Assembly (NCBI GenBank): GCA_001795455.1
Contig: MGPB01000015.1
Span: 1 to 42,190 of the forward strand
Reading direction: 5' to 3'
DNA from: Curvibacter sp. GWA2_63_95
GTDB lineage: Bacteria; Pseudomonadota; Gammaproteobacteria; Burkholderiales; Burkholderiaceae_C
DNA: 42,190 bases
The position numbers and the translations under genes are program-made. Position 1 is the first letter of the stretch, and each line of letters starts with the position of its first letter. Of this stretch, positions 24,821 through 34,273 are shown one piece after another. The notes beneath the pieces are model-generated. The model saw nothing but the letters and a program-made list of their open reading frames with translations. It had not been told where the DNA came from and made no database searches.

Positions 24821-25234
24821 TCAGCGCAATCCGCTGCCAGCTGCACCGTGTTGGCGTTGGATCAGCTCAATCTTGTACCCATCCGGATCCGTCACAAACG
24901 CAATCACCGTGCTGCCGCCCTTCACAGGCCCGGCCTCGCGCGTCACGTTGCCGCCGGCGGCCTTGATCTTCTCGCAGGCCGCATACGCATCGGGCACGCC
25001 CAGGGCGATGTGGCCGTAGGCGGTGCCGAGCTCGTAGCTCTCGGTGCCCCAGTTGTAGGTTAGCTCGATCTCGGCCTGGCCGGGGTTGCCGCCGTCAAAA
25101 CCGAGGAAGGCGAGGCTGTATTTGTACTCGGGGTTGTCGGACTGGCGCAGCAGCTGCATGCCCAGCACCTGGGTGTAGAAATCGATGGAGCGTTGAAGGT
25201 TGCCAACGCGCAGCATGGTGTGGAGGAATTGCAC
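24821..25234 (-). CDS. gloA: Lactoylglutathione lyase (glyoxalase I)
   Basis: A 137-residue GloA that converts the hemithioacetal of methylglyoxal and glutathione to S-lactoylglutathione. All four metal ligands of the bacterial enzyme are visible: His5, Glu57 (in [10 protein letters not shown]), His75 (in YGHIAL) and Glu123 (in YKIEL). [15 protein letters not shown] is the typical first repeat block. The length is normal. It lies 70 bases after fabF on the same strand and could be read from the same transcript. It converges with the lipoprotein gene across 45 bases that hold no clear terminator. Confidence 0.97.
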   Translation of the reverse strand: MQFLHTMLRVGNLQRSIDFYTQVLGMQLLRQSDNPEYKYSLAFLGFDGGNPGQAEIELTYNWGTESYELGTAYGHIALGVPDAYAACEKIKAAGGNVTREAGPVKGGSTVIAFVTDPDGYKIELIQRQHGAAGSGLR

Positions 25235-25304
25235 GGGAGTTTCTTTCGGGAAAGGAAGCGGCGAGCATAGCGCGCCCGCCTTTTCCGTGGCCGCACCTCA
25301 GGTA

Positions 25305-26549
25305 TCAGTGGCGGCGGAACACCAGCGTGCCGTTGGTACCGCCAAAGCCGAAGTTGTTTTTCACGGCGATGTCGATCCGCAGGTCACGCGCCGTGTGGGC
25401 GCAGTAGTCCAGATCGCACTCGGCATCCGGGTTGTCCAGGTTGAGCGTAGGCGGCACGGTCTGGTGGTGCAGCGCCAGGACAGTGAACACCGACTCCACG
25501 CCGCCTGCGCCGCCCAGCAGGTGGCCGGTCATGGACTTGGTGGAGCTGACCACCAACTGGTGCGCGTGTTCGCCAAACACCTGCTTGATGGCCCGTGTCT
25601 CGTTGAGGTCGCCCGGTGGCGTGGAGGTGCCGTGGGCGTTGAGGTACTGCACATCGGCGGGGTTGATCTGTGCATTGCGCAGCGCGGCGCGCATGGAGCG
25701 GCTGGGGCCGGCCACATTGGGCATCGTAATGTGGTGCGCGTCGCTGGACATGCCAAAGCCCGCCAGTTCGGCGTAGATCTTGGCACCGCGCCGTTTGGCA
25801 TGTTCATATTCCTCCAGCACCAGCACACCGGCGCCTTCGCCCAGCACAAAGCCATCGCGGTCCCGGTCCCAGGGGCGGGAGGCTGCGCTGGGGTCATCGT
25901 TGCGGGTAGACAGGGCCCGTGCCGAAGTAAAACCGCCCACCCCCAATGGCGTGATCTGGCTCTCCGAACTCCCGGCCACCATCACATCCACATCGCCGTA
26001 CTCGATGAGGCGGCCGGCATCGCCGATGCAATGCAGGCCCGTCGTGCAGGCGGTGGCGATGGCGAGGTTGGGTCCGGTGAAGCCGAAGCGGATCGACACA
26101 TGGCCCGAGACCATGTTGATGATGGATGCGGGCACGAAGAAGGGCGAGATGCGGCGTGCGCCGCGTTCCAGGTACTCCTGGTGCGTGGCTTCGATGACGG
26201 GCAGGCCGCCGATGCCGGAGCCGATGAGTGTGCCGATGCGCTCTGCTTGCTCTTCACTCAGTGCATCGCCCGTGTCCAGCCCCGCATCCTGCACCGCCTG
26301 GATGGCGGCGGCCATGCCGTAATGGATGAAGCGGTCCATGTGGCGCGCTTCCTTGGCCGAGACGTAAGGCTCGATGTTGAAGTTCTTCACTTCCCCGGCA
26401 AAGCGTGTTGTCAGGGACGAGGCATCAAAGTGCGTGATGGGCGCAATGCCCGATCGGCCTGCGGTCAGATTGGCCCAGGCCTCCGGCACGGTGTTGCCCA
26501 CCGGGCTGACCACGCCCAAGCCGGTGACGACGACGCGGCGCCGACTCAT
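25305..26549 (-). CDS. fabF: Beta-ketoacyl-ACP synthase II, solitary copy
   Basis: A 414-residue condensing enzyme that extends acyl-ACP with malonyl-ACP. The catalytic Cys168 is in TACTTG, His306 in NAHGTST and His343 in [11 protein letters not shown], with Lys338 in the conserved [22 protein letters not shown] closes the fold. The gene is not in a fab cluster and no acyl carrier protein, FabD or FabG gene is near. It may be a second FabF with a special substrate; [14 protein letters not shown] differs from the usual FabF continuation after the active-site Cys. The start overlaps the stop of the thioesterase gene (ATGA), which suggests the two are coupled. Confidence 0.92.
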   Translation of the reverse strand: MSRRRVVVTGLGVVSPVGNTVPEAWANLTAGRSGIAPITHFDASSLTTRFAGEVKNFNIEPYVSAKEARHMDRFIHYGMAAAIQAVQDAGLDTGDALSEEQAERIGTLIGSGIGGLPVIEATHQEYLERGARRISPFFVPASIINMVSGHVSIRFGFTGPNLAIATACTTGLHCIGDAGRLIEYGDVDVMVAGSSESQITPLGVGGFTSARALSTRNDDPSAASRPWDRDRDGFVLGEGAGVLVLEEYEHAKRRGAKIYAELAGFGMSSDAHHITMPNVAGPSRSMRAALRNAQINPADVQYLNAHGTSTPPGDLNETRAIKQVFGEHAHQLVVSSTKSMTGHLLGGAGGVESVFTVLALHHQTVPPTLNLDNPDAECDLDYCAHTARDLRIDIAVKNNFGFGGTNGTLVFRRH

Positions 26550-27124
26550 TGGCCGCCTTTCGCATCCGCTGCAGGCAGCTTGAGGTCGAACACCAGGCAG
26601 GTGGTGGTGGCATGGGCGTATAGCGTGCCGTCGGGTCCGATGATGCGTGCCTCGGCGGTGGCGAGCTGACGGCCGCAGTGAATGACCTTGCCTTCGGCGC
26701 GCACGCGGGGTGTCTTGGTGGGGTTGATGGCCTTGACCAGATTCACGCCCAGCTCTGCCGTGGTGTAGCCGCGCCCGGCGGGCATCAGCGTGTGCACGGC
26801 ACAGCCCAAGGCCGAGTCCAGCATCGTGGCGTACCAGCCACCGTGAATGCCACCCATGGGGTTAAGGTGGGCGGGCCCGGGGCTGCCCTGAAACACGGCA
26901 CGCCCCTCGGACACGTTAATGATGGTGAAGTCCAGTGTTTTGGCAATGGCGGCGTAGGGCAGCTCGCCGCGCAGCATGGCCTGCAGCAGCTCCATTCCGG
27001 TCAGGTGCGCCACCTGGTCCGGGCGGGCCACGCCGGGGCCGGGGCCTGCGTTCAGGCGGGCGAGAACGGCGGTCTCTTCAGCCAGCCAGGTGTCCAGGGT
27101 AGAGGGTGTGGTCATGGGGGTCAT
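26546..27124 (-). CDS. PaaI-family hotdog thioesterase
   Basis: A hotdog-fold thioesterase of about 192 residues in the PaaI/YigI group. The core motif [20 protein letters not shown] at about 98-117 holds the HGG turn and acidic residue expected for this subgroup. It is longer than minimal members because of an N-terminal helical extension of about 60 residues. The start is uncertain: MTPMTTPST at 27124 or three codons later, with no good ribosome binding site at either. It shares a four-base overlap with fabF downstream and diverges from a MarR gene across a perfect palindrome, so its expression is probably controlled by that regulator. Confidence 0.85.
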   Translation of the reverse strand: MTPMTTPSTLDTWLAEETAVLARLNAGPGPGVARPDQVAHLTGMELLQAMLRGELPYAAIAKTLDFTIINVSEGRAVFQGSPGPAHLNPMGGIHGGWYATMLDSALGCAVHTLMPAGRGYTTAELGVNLVKAINPTKTPRVRAEGKVIHCGRQLATAEARIIGPDGTLYAHATTTCLVFDLKLPAADAKGGQ

Positions 27125-27159
27125 CCAAATCGTGTGAGTAGGGCTATTGAAGGCATATT

Positions 27160-27173
27160 GTTGCATATGCAAC
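27160..27173. promoter_or_regulatory. Palindromic operator between the thioesterase and MarR genes
   Basis: GTTGCATATGCAAC is a perfect 14-base palindrome in the divergent gap, and a further ATGCAAC half-site follows two bases later. MarR proteins usually bind such palindromes between their own gene and a divergent target. It lies 22 bases before the marR-type start codon. Assignment is by position and symmetry only. Confidence 0.6.
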
Positions 27174-27195
27174 TGATGCAACTACAATCATCGGC

Positions 27196-27678
27196 ATGAA
27201 AACCCTAGTCAAGCCCGCCGCCACTGCGGACATTCCCAAACCGCAGGGCTGCACCAACCTCAAGCTGCGCCAGCTCACGCGCCGCGTGACCCAACATTAC
27301 GACGCGGAGTTGGCCAAGATGGGTTTGAAGACCACGCAGTATTCGCTGCTGTCCCACGTGGTGAAGCTGGGGCCGTTGCGCGCGGTGGACCTGGCGGCCG
27401 CCATGCGCATGAGTACCTCCACGCTGTCACGCAACCTGCAGCCCCTTATTGCCAGCGGCTGGGTTGCGGTGAATGCGGGTGACGACGCACGCAGCCGCCT
27501 GATCAGCGCCACCGAGGCCGGCCACACCAAGCGCACCGAGGCTCAGCGCAAGTGGCGTGTGGCGCAAGAAAGCATCAACGCCACCTTGGGCCTCGGGCGT
27601 GTGCTGGCCCTGCATGCGCTGATTGACGAATCCCTGGAGCTGTTGTCCCCCCTGGAATCTGGAGAAGACCATGTCTGA
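27196..27678 (+). CDS. MarR-family transcriptional regulator
   Basis: A 160-residue winged-helix regulator. The domain includes TTQYSLLSHV, LRAVDLAAAMRMSTSTLSRNL (recognition helix) and the wing DDARSRLISATEAG. A single Cys19 near the N-terminus (QGCTNLKLRQLTR) sits roughly where OhrR-type regulators have their redox Cys; this is only suggestive. The MFS transporter gene starts inside its last codons (8-base overlap), a strong sign of translational coupling. The divergent thioesterase-fabF-gloA set shares the palindromic upstream region. The likely role is repression of both units, relieved by a small ligand. Confidence 0.92.
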   Translation: MKTLVKPAATADIPKPQGCTNLKLRQLTRRVTQHYDAELAKMGLKTTQYSLLSHVVKLGPLRAVDLAAAMRMSTSTLSRNLQPLIASGWVAVNAGDDARSRLISATEAGHTKRTEAQRKWRVAQESINATLGLGRVLALHALIDESLELLSPLESGEDHV

Positions 27679-28897
27679 GTCCCCCACCGTGACGAGTACC
27701 CCGCGCAGCTTTGCGGTATGGGTAATCTTGGCCGCCGCCGCAGGCGCCTTTGCCCTGACCATGGGGGTACGCCAGACCATGGGTCTGTTTCTCAGTTCGC
27801 TGAACACGGCCACCGGCCTGGGTGTGGGCAGCATCAGCCTGGCATTTGCATTTGGGCAGCTGTGGTGGGGGCTCACGCAGCCTTTTGCCGGTGCCTTTGC
27901 CGACCGTGTGGGTGCCGGGCGTGTGCTGCTGCTGGGCGTGGCATTGGTGGCGTTGGGTACTTTCATCACACCGTTCATGACGACGACTGCAGGCTTGATC
28001 TTTGCGATTGGCGTGCTGGCTGCCGGCGGCGCCGGCATGGCGGGGCCTGCGGTGCTGATGGCGGCCACCACGCGCCTGCTGCCCGCCAACAAGCGTGGCA
28101 TGGCCACCGGCATTGTGAATGCGGGCGGCTCCTTCGGCCAGTTCATCATGGCGCCTATTGCTGGCGCGCTGATGGTCAGCGTGGGCTGGGGCAATGCCAT
28201 GCAGGTGATGGCCGGCCTGGTGCTGTTGGCGCTGCCTGCGGCCTACTTTTTGCAGGGCAACAACGTGCAGGCAGTGGCACCCGGCGTCAAGACCATGGGT
28301 ACCGGTGAGGCCGTGCGTCTGGCGCTGCGTACCCCCAGCTTCCTGCTGTTGGCGGCGGGCTTCTTTGTGTGCGGATTTCATGTGGCGTTTCTGGCCACGC
28401 ACTTGCCGGGTGTGGTTGCCGCGTGCGGTTTGCCGACGCAATGGGGCGCCTGGGCGCTCGGTATCTTGGGCCTGTTCAACATCGTTGGCAGCGTCGCCAT
28501 GGGCTGGGCCGTGGGCCGCTGGCGCATGAAGTCGTTGCTGTCGCTGGTTTACGCCGTGCGTGCCGTGGCTGTGCTGGTATTTCTCTTGGCCCCCAAAACG
28601 GGTCAGGTGGTGCTGGTGTTTGCCGCGGTGATGGGCGTGAGCTTTTTGTCCACCGTGCCGCCCACAGCGGGTCTGGTGGCCAAGTTTTTTGGCACGGCGC
28701 ACATGGCCACGCTGTTTGGCCTGGTGATGCTGACGCACCAGGTGGGCGGCTTTCTGGGTGCATTTTTGGGCGGCAAGATCTTCGATGCGACCGGCAGCTA
28801 CAACTGGGTCTGGTACATCGACATCGTGCTGGCCGTGGGGGCAGCGCTGATCCACCTCCCGATCAAAGAGGCCAAGCTGGTGCGCCAGCCCGCGTGA
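27671..28897 (+). CDS. Major facilitator superfamily transporter
   Basis: A 408-residue membrane protein with twelve predicted helices and the MFS loop motif GAFADRVGAGRVLLLG between helices 2 and 3. VRQTMGLFLSSLNTATGLG in the first helix region is common in a group of uncharacterised proteobacterial MFS proteins. The ATG at 27671 with GGAG ten bases upstream is preferred over the longer frame. It overlaps the marR-type gene by 8 bases and is probably controlled by it. The substrate cannot be told; export of the inducing compound is a reasonable guess. Confidence 0.9.
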   Translation: MSESPTVTSTPRSFAVWVILAAAAGAFALTMGVRQTMGLFLSSLNTATGLGVGSISLAFAFGQLWWGLTQPFAGAFADRVGAGRVLLLGVALVALGTFITPFMTTTAGLIFAIGVLAAGGAGMAGPAVLMAATTRLLPANKRGMATGIVNAGGSFGQFIMAPIAGALMVSVGWGNAMQVMAGLVLLALPAAYFLQGNNVQAVAPGVKTMGTGEAVRLALRTPSFLLLAAGFFVCGFHVAFLATHLPGVVAACGLPTQWGAWALGILGLFNIVGSVAMGWAVGRWRMKSLLSLVYAVRAVAVLVFLLAPKTGQVVLVFAAVMGVSFLSTVPPTAGLVAKFFGTAHMATLFGLVMLTHQVGGFLGAFLGGKIFDATGSYNWVWYIDIVLAVGAALIHLPIKEAKLVRQPA

Positions 28898-28952
28898 GCA
28901 GGGGACAGCCTTGGGGAATAATGGTCGGCATTGTTTCCCTACTCTGCACACC

Positions 28953-29333
28953 ATGGCCAGCTTCACCCAAGTCATCCTGTTCACCGACACCGACGGTTTT
29001 GCCAAGTTTCGCGAGGAGGCGATTCCCTTGAACGAGGGCAACCCGCAGTCCATGCTCTCCGAGGTGTTTGCCTCGGGTGGCTACCAGCTGCGCACCAGCC
29101 CGGTGGGTTTTCGCAGCCAGTTCCATTGCTCGGGGCACACGCAGTGGTGCTTTATCTTGCAGGGGCAGATGGAGATCGGGGTACACGGCAGCTCGCGCGT
29201 GTTCGGGCCGGGCCAGCACTTTTACTCGGCCGACCTGTTGCCAGACGGCGCCACGTTCGACCCGGCCATTCACGGCCACTGGAGCCGTCAGGTGGGTGAG
29301 CAGCCCCTGGTGACCTTGTTTGTGCGGGGCTAG
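28953..29333 (+). CDS. Small cupin-domain protein
   Basis: A 126-residue protein made of one cupin beta-barrel. The first cupin motif is near FHCSGHTQWCFILQGQMEIG and the second near GPGQHFYSADLLPDGATF. Several His (in FHCSGH and GQHFY) could bind a metal ion. The start MASFTQVILF at 28953 is chosen as the typical N-terminus; an upstream in-frame ATG adds unlikely residues. The stop codon shares the four bases CTAG with the stop of the convergent oxidoreductase gene. The substrate, if any, is unknown. Confidence 0.82.
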   Translation: MASFTQVILFTDTDGFAKFREEAIPLNEGNPQSMLSEVFASGGYQLRTSPVGFRSQFHCSGHTQWCFILQGQMEIGVHGSSRVFGPGQHFYSADLLPDGATFDPAIHGHWSRQVGEQPLVTLFVRG

Positions 29334-29339
29334 GCCCCG
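29325..29339. other. Short hairpin over the shared stop codons
   Basis: CGGGGC, loop TAG, GCCCCG forms a six-base-pair hairpin centred on the CTAG that ends both the cupin and the Rossmann-fold genes. There is no T run on either side, so it is not a standard intrinsic terminator. It might slow both polymerases or be chance in G+C-rich DNA. Confidence 0.3.
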
Positions 29340-29989
29340 GCCGGACGCTGTGCGGCGCCTTGCAGCGCGCCCGACAGCACGTGGTGCACGCCAGGTTGCC
29401 CGGCCTTGACCGCTTGCACCAGGCCCGCTGCCACATCGGCTGCCTGCACGGGCAGGTAGTTGGCGGGTACCAGGGGTTTGAGTCGCTGGCTGATCCACAG
29501 ACCGATGCGTTCGCCCGGTCGCTCGGGCTGGGCCAGCGCGGTCCGGTCCCCCACCAGCAGCGAGGGGCGAACGATACTGACGCTGGCGTAGCCCAGGGTG
29601 GCAATGGCGTCTTCCGCCTCGCCTTTGACCCGGTTGTAGAAAACGCGGGATCTGGCGTCCGCGCCCATGGCGCTGATAACTCCTAATTTAGTAGCGCCTC
29701 GCGCAATACCCATACGGGCTACGGCCATATAGGCTTCGTAATCCACGGCCCTGAAGGCCGCTTGGCTGCCTGCTGCCTTGATGGTGGTGCCCAGGCAAAT
29801 AAAAACATCGTCGATCTGCGGCAGCTCAGGGAGCGCCGCAAAGTCGACGATGTGTTGGATCAGCTTGGCGTGGGTGAGGGGCAGCGTACGCCGCCCCAGA
29901 CTGTGCACCGCGCGGTAGTGCTTATCGGCTAGAAGAGCCGCCAGAACCTCGCGGCCCACGAGACCCGTTGCCCCCGCCACCAAAGCCAC
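29330..29989 (-). CDS. NAD(P)-binding Rossmann-fold protein (HTATIP2/YbjT-like)
   Basis: A 219-residue atypical short-chain dehydrogenase-like protein. The cofactor loop GATGLVG lies at the very start ([16 protein letters not shown]). [27 protein letters not shown] and [12 protein letters not shown] with the Tyr/Lys pair are typical of the HTATIP2/YbjT-like group. I choose GTG at 29989 because GGAGG sits eight bases upstream and the Rossmann strand begins there. This makes the gene overlap the end of rhlE by 68 bases in another frame. Upstream in-frame ATGs give only low-complexity Ala/Val sequence. The segment GATKLGVIS may be encoded by a degenerate hairpin repeat. Substrate unknown. Confidence 0.82.
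   Translation of the reverse strand: MALVAGATGLVGREVLAALLADKHYRAVHSLGRRTLPLTHAKLIQHIVDFAALPELPQIDDVFICLGTTIKAAGSQAAFRAVDYEAYMAVARMGIARGATKLGVISAMGADARSRVFYNRVKGEAEDAIATLGYASVSIVRPSLLVGDRTALAQPERPGERIGLWISQRLKPLVPANYLPVQAADVAAGLVQAVKAGQPGVHHVLSGALQGAAQRPAGA
29679..29704 (-). repeat. Possible degenerate hairpin repeat, copy G
   Basis: On the minus strand: GCGCGAGGC, stem GCTAC, loop TAAATTA, then GGAGT, which has one stem mismatch compared with other right arms. It is preceded by TATT as in copies B and C. It is A+T-rich within G+C-rich coding DNA of the Rossmann-fold gene. This is the weakest copy and may be chance. Confidence 0.35.
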
Positions 29990-31682
29990 CCGAGCGGCCT
30001 CCGCCGCCGTAGCCTCCGCCACCACCACCGTATCCGCCGCCATTGCCACCTCCGCTGCGGCCTCCACCGCCATAGCCACCGCCACCACCACCACCGCGGC
30101 GTGCGCCGCGACCGGCCATCATATCGACGCTGGTACGCATGGGGTCAGGTTGTGCTGTCGATGGGCGCGGGGCGCGACCTTCGTGGGTGAAGCCTGCTGG
30201 CGGCTGGTACTCCGCATTGCCACCGCCTTGGGGACGGCCGCGGCCATGGCCTTGGGGGGGGCGTGCACCTTGGGGGCGGGCGGGCTGTTCGCCACGTCCG
30301 CCAGCACCACGTCCGCCGCCATTGCCACCACCGTTTCCGCCACCACCGGCGCGGGGGCCGCGTCCGCCGCCACCGCCGCCGTTGCCACCCTGGCTGGCCT
30401 TGCTGTCACGCACACGTTGCAGCATTTCGGTACGGGCCGCTTTGGCAGCGGCTTGCATTACATCGCGGCTGGGCGGCTTGCCCGCGCCGCCCCAGATGGT
30501 CTGGCGACCCATGGCGATAGGCTCTCCCTTTTCGCCGGGTTCGGGGCCAAAGCCCTCGATCACCTTGACCTCGATCTTTTGCTTGGTGAAGCGCTCGATG
30601 TCCTGCATGAAGCCTTCTTCGTCCAGGCACACCAGGTTCACGGCAGCGCCATCGGCACCGGCGCGACCCGTGCGGCCAATGCGGTGCACGTAGTCTTCGC
30701 TCACGTTCGGAATTTCGTAGTTCACCACGTGTGGCAGGTCGTCGATGTCAATGCCGCGGGCCGCGATGTCGGTGGCCACCAGGGCACGCACATCACCGCT
30801 CTTGAAGCCGGACAGTGCCTGGGTACGGGCGGCCTGGCTCTTGTTGCCGTGCAGCGCCATGGCGCTGATGCCATTCTTTTCCAGAAACTCAGCCACGTTG
30901 TTGGCGCCAAACTTGGTGCGCGTGAACACCAGCACCTGGCTCCAGTTTTGTTCGTTGATGATGTGGGCGAGCAGGGCTTTTTTCTTGCCACGGCCTACCG
31001 GGTGGATCACCTGGGTGATGCGCTGCACCGTGGTGTTGCGCGGCGTCACTTGCACGCTTTGCGGGTTCTTCAGCAGGCCGTTGGCCAGTTCGCGGATTTC
31101 ATCGCTGAATGTGGCGGAGAACAGCAGGCTCTGCTTTTCCTTGGGCACCAGGGCCAGCACTTTCTTCACGTCGTGGATGAAGCCCATGTCCAGCATGCGG
31201 TCGGCTTCGTCCAGCACCAGCATTTGCACCTGGCCGAGGTCCAGCATGCCTTGTTGGGCCAGATCCAGCAGACGACCGGGGGTGGCCACCAGAATGTCCA
31301 CGCCTTTTTTGACCTTGGAGATTTGGGGGTTCATGCCCACGCCGCCAAAGATGACGGTGGAGGACAGTTGCAGGTACTTGCCGTACTGGCGCACGGACTC
31401 TTCCACCTGGGCGGCGAGTTCGCGGGTGGGGGTCAGCACCAGGGCACGGATGCCGGTGCCGCCAAATTTGTTTTGTGCACTGCGGCTCATGGAGAGGCGG
31501 TGCAGCAGGGGCAGGGTGAAGGCGGCCGTCTTGCCGGTACCGGTCTGGGCGCCGCCCAGCAGGTCGTGGCCTTCCAGCACCAGCGGAATCGCCTGGGCCT
31601 GGATCGCGGTGGGGGTCTCGTAACCCTGCTCGCGCACGGCTTTGACAATGGCAGGGGCCAGTTTCAGATCTTCGAAGTTCAT
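29922..31682 (-). CDS. rhlE: DEAD-box RNA helicase RhlE
   Basis: A 586-residue helicase. The core covers about residues 1-375 with Q motif [14 protein letters not shown], motif I AQTGTGKT, motif Ia PTRELAAQ, motif II DEAD, motif III SAT, motif [11 protein letters not shown] and motif [12 protein letters not shown]. The C-terminal tail of about 190 residues is Gly/Arg/Pro-rich, with [17 protein letters not shown] blocks, as expected for RhlE proteins that bind structured RNA and act in ribosome assembly or cold adaptation. The start [13 protein letters not shown] at 31682 fits the family; a longer frame adds 17 unlikely residues. The last 68 bases also encode the start of the Rossmann-fold protein. 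Confidence 0.95.
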   Translation of the reverse strand: MNFEDLKLAPAIVKAVREQGYETPTAIQAQAIPLVLEGHDLLGGAQTGTGKTAAFTLPLLHRLSMSRSAQNKFGGTGIRALVLTPTRELAAQVEESVRQYGKYLQLSSTVIFGGVGMNPQISKVKKGVDILVATPGRLLDLAQQGMLDLGQVQMLVLDEADRMLDMGFIHDVKKVLALVPKEKQSLLFSATFSDEIRELANGLLKNPQSVQVTPRNTTVQRITQVIHPVGRGKKKALLAHIINEQNWSQVLVFTRTKFGANNVAEFLEKNGISAMALHGNKSQAARTQALSGFKSGDVRALVATDIAARGIDIDDLPHVVNYEIPNVSEDYVHRIGRTGRAGADGAAVNLVCLDEEGFMQDIERFTKQKIEVKVIEGFGPEPGEKGEPIAMGRQTIWGGAGKPPSRDVMQAAAKAARTEMLQRVRDSKASQGGNGGGGGGRGPRAGGGGNGGGNGGGRGAGGRGEQPARPQGARPPQGHGRGRPQGGGNAEYQPPAGFTHEGRAPRPSTAQPDPMRTSVDMMAGRGARRGGGGGGGYGGGGRSGGGNGGGYGGGGGGYGGGGRSGGFGGGGNGSRGPRGSGGSSSR

Positions 31683-31944
31683 GGATAGATGCGTCCGTCC
31701 GGGACGCTTGGGAATCGGCCGTTCTGCAGGCACAAAGGCCGACAGTCAGTCAAAGGCAGATGGATTCAAAAGTGGGACGCCCTGTGTCGTGGGGTCCCCA
31801 GCAAGGTGCTGGTATCGCGGGCAACTGAAGCGTCGCAATGGGCCGTATTGTCGCATGCCTTGCCCCACAGGCCGAAAAGAGGTGTTGCAGGTAGGTCCAA
31901 ACCTGGGCGGGGCGCCGTAACAATCTGTCACGATACTGGTGCAA

Positions 31945-34197
31945 ATGGTCAGGGTTGTGGAGAATGGGCGCACGATGAAAAAATACCTGTTGCGGCGCCT
32001 CGGTGTGGCCCAAGATCCGGGAGCGACCAAGCCCTCGCTGCAGGCCTGCATCGAAGCGGTGCTGGAACAAGGCGACGCGGTGGTCGACGACATCATCGCC
32101 GGGTTGCAGCTGGCTACGTCCGAGGCCAGCAACAAGGGCTTGCATGCCCGCCAGAACCCCCGGCGCCGCGCTGTGGTGGCGGCTTTGGTGTTGCAAAAGG
32201 ACGAATTCCAACAGGCTTTTGCAACGGCCCTGCGGGCTGCCGTGTACGGTGGCACTTCGCAACGCAAGACCGCCCCTGCCCGGGTGCGCTTTGATGATTT
32301 CCAGTTTCTGGAAGAAGAACAGATCGACGCCAATATCGAACTGGCCATGACCGAGCAGGAGGTGCTGTTGTCGGTGGACACCGTGCTGCCGGTTTTCAAT
32401 GGGTTGGTCAGCAGCCTGATGGGCTGGAGCAGTGTGCAGGCGCATCTGAACCCGCTCAAGCCCGAGAATTTTGTCTACGCGCTGCGCGAATCCTTGACCC
32501 GGTGCATCCCGGCGGATGAAGCCCGTGCGGGCGTGATGGGGCCCGCCGCCAGTCTGCTCGGCGTAGCGCTGGCCCAGCTCTACCGCGAGGTGGTGGACTG
32601 GTTGCGCTCCCAGGGTGTGGAGCCCGTGGTGCCATTGACGGGTGGCACGGGCCCGTTTGGTGTGCCCCTGAAAGGAGCCGAGAACTCAGTTACCCGCACC
32701 TTGCTGACACTGGACAAGCTGCGCCGCTTGCTGTCTGGGGAGCTGGACCCCAGTGGTGCCGCAGGAGGAGTCAAGGATTTCACCCACACCGTGCCCGCCT
32801 CGTTCGAGGCGTTGGAGGACATGAAACTGGTCGAGCCCATGATGAAGCGGCTGGCGGAGCGCGCGCGCCTGGCCAACCCGGCACGCATGCCCGGGGCGCC
32901 ATTGGGCATGGCGTCGCGTGCGGCCAAAGAGGCGGTGCGCAGCAAGGCCCTGGGCCAACAGTTGGGCGAAGAGGTGGTGCGCCTGATGCTGGACAACCTG
33001 ATGCTCGATCGGCGCATGCTGCCGGGCATCCGCCAAAACCTCAAGGCCATGGAGCCAGTATTGCTGCGCTTGTCGCACACCGACCCGCGGTTCTTCAGCG
33101 AAAAGAAACACCCGGCGCGCCATTTCCTGGACAAGATCACCAGCCGTAGCCTGGCCTTCACCTCGGTTGACGAGCCCGGGTTTGCACGGTTCCAGAAGAC
33201 CTTGGACAACGCGGTGAGTGTGCTGTCAGGGGGGGAGGGTGATGCCAACGCTTTTTCACGCCTGTTGCGCAAGCTCGAAGACGGCTGGGCGCAAGAGGAG
33301 CAACAGCACCGCCAGCGCGCAGAAGAAGCGGCACGCAGCCTGCTGCATGCCGAACAGCGCAATATGCTTGCCCAGCGCCTGTCGGAGGAGTTCATGGAGC
33401 GGGTGGGTAGCAAGCGGGTGCCGGAGCTGGTGGTGAGTTTTCTGCGCGGTCCCTGGGCCCAGGTGGTGGCGGAGTCGCAACTTCGCTGTGCCGATGGCTC
33501 CCAGGACGCCGATGGTTACCTGGCCCTGGTGGATGACCTGATCTGGAGCGTTCAGCTGCGCCTGACCAGCCGCAACCGCGCACGCCTGGTAGATCTGGTG
33601 CCGCAAATGCTGGTGAAGTTGCGCCAGGGCTTGCAGCGCATCGATTACCCCGAAGACCGCATTCCTTCATTTTTTGATGGCCTGATCAGTATCCATGAGC
33701 AGGCTTTTGAAGCCGGTCGGGCCGCCGCCAATGAGGAGGGCAGTGTGCCTGCCCGGGTGCCTCGGGTTGCGCTTGCAGAGGGGCGGGCGCTTGTGGATGA
33801 CGCATTGTGGATGGTTGACGAGGAGGTGACGGACTCGGGCTTCATGCGCGACAGCGAAGAGCCGCCGCCCATGCCCGACATTCCCGAGGCTGCCGACCCG
33901 GCCCTGCAAGACACTTGGGCGGCGGAGAGTCTGGGCACCGGCTCGTGGGTGGATCTGGCTCTGGACGGGGTCTGGGTGCGTGCGCAGCTGACCTGGGCCA
34001 GCCCGCACCGCACCCTGTTTATGTTCACCTCGTCGGGAGGTTTGGCGCATTCCATGTCCCGTCGCACCATGGACCGCTTGCGCGACATGGGCCTGATCCA
34101 TCTGGTATCCGATGGCCACGTGATGGACAACGCCCTGGATGCCGTGGCCCAGGCCGCCTTGCGCAATGACCTGGAAAAGGGCGGGGACGGCGCCTGA
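31945..34197 (+). CDS. DUF1631 protein, first of two paralogues
   Basis: A protein of about 750 residues, largely helical, matching the betaproteobacterial DUF1631 family of unknown function. Conserved stretches are LEEEQIDANIELAMTEQEV near residue 130, LDKLRRLLSGEL near 250, MVE-type helices in the middle and EQRNMLAQRLSEEFMERV near 470. The last 85 residues form a compact beta-rich module (GSWVDLALDGVWVRAQLTWA onwards). It has no signal peptide or membrane helix and is likely cytoplasmic. The start is uncertain: GTG 31939, ATG 31945 or ATG 31975 (MKKYLLRRLG); none has a well-spaced ribosome binding site. ettA follows after 76 bases and a second DUF1631 gene after that. Confidence 0.85.
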   Translation: MVRVVENGRTMKKYLLRRLGVAQDPGATKPSLQACIEAVLEQGDAVVDDIIAGLQLATSEASNKGLHARQNPRRRAVVAALVLQKDEFQQAFATALRAAVYGGTSQRKTAPARVRFDDFQFLEEEQIDANIELAMTEQEVLLSVDTVLPVFNGLVSSLMGWSSVQAHLNPLKPENFVYALRESLTRCIPADEARAGVMGPAASLLGVALAQLYREVVDWLRSQGVEPVVPLTGGTGPFGVPLKGAENSVTRTLLTLDKLRRLLSGELDPSGAAGGVKDFTHTVPASFEALEDMKLVEPMMKRLAERARLANPARMPGAPLGMASRAAKEAVRSKALGQQLGEEVVRLMLDNLMLDRRMLPGIRQNLKAMEPVLLRLSHTDPRFFSEKKHPARHFLDKITSRSLAFTSVDEPGFARFQKTLDNAVSVLSGGEGDANAFSRLLRKLEDGWAQEEQQHRQRAEEAARSLLHAEQRNMLAQRLSEEFMERVGSKRVPELVVSFLRGPWAQVVAESQLRCADGSQDADGYLALVDDLIWSVQLRLTSRNRARLVDLVPQMLVKLRQGLQRIDYPEDRIPSFFDGLISIHEQAFEAGRAAANEEGSVPARVPRVALAEGRALVDDALWMVDEEVTDSGFMRDSEEPPPMPDIPEAADPALQDTWAAESLGTGSWVDLALDGVWVRAQLTWASPHRTLFMFTSSGGLAHSMSRRTMDRLRDMGLIHLVSDGHVMDNALDAVAQAALRNDLEKGGDGA

Positions 34198-34273
34198 AAC
34201 GGGGGGTATGTGGAGGTCGGAAGGTGAGGCAGTCGATAATGGTGGTTTTACGCCTCCCGAAATAGATACCGCA

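Noticed and set aside
27160..27185. ATGCAAC half-sites near the MarR gene as a further Zur box
   Set aside because: The half-sites are arranged head to head without the five-base spacer seen in the three boxes at zur, and the neighbours are not zinc genes.
29993..30400. Repetitive DNA that could be taken for a tandem repeat or CRISPR-like array
   Set aside because: It is the Gly-codon-rich tail of rhlE; there are no constant repeats with unique spacers and no cas genes.
30150..31688. 512-codon open frame antisense to rhlE
   Set aside because: A shadow of the helicase gene, with His-rich low-complexity translation and no motif.
33943..34197. PilZ-type c-di-GMP-binding domain in the DUF1631 C-terminal module
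   Set aside because: The beta-rich module looks superficially similar, but I find neither the RxxxR nor the D/NxSxxG motif in either paralogue.
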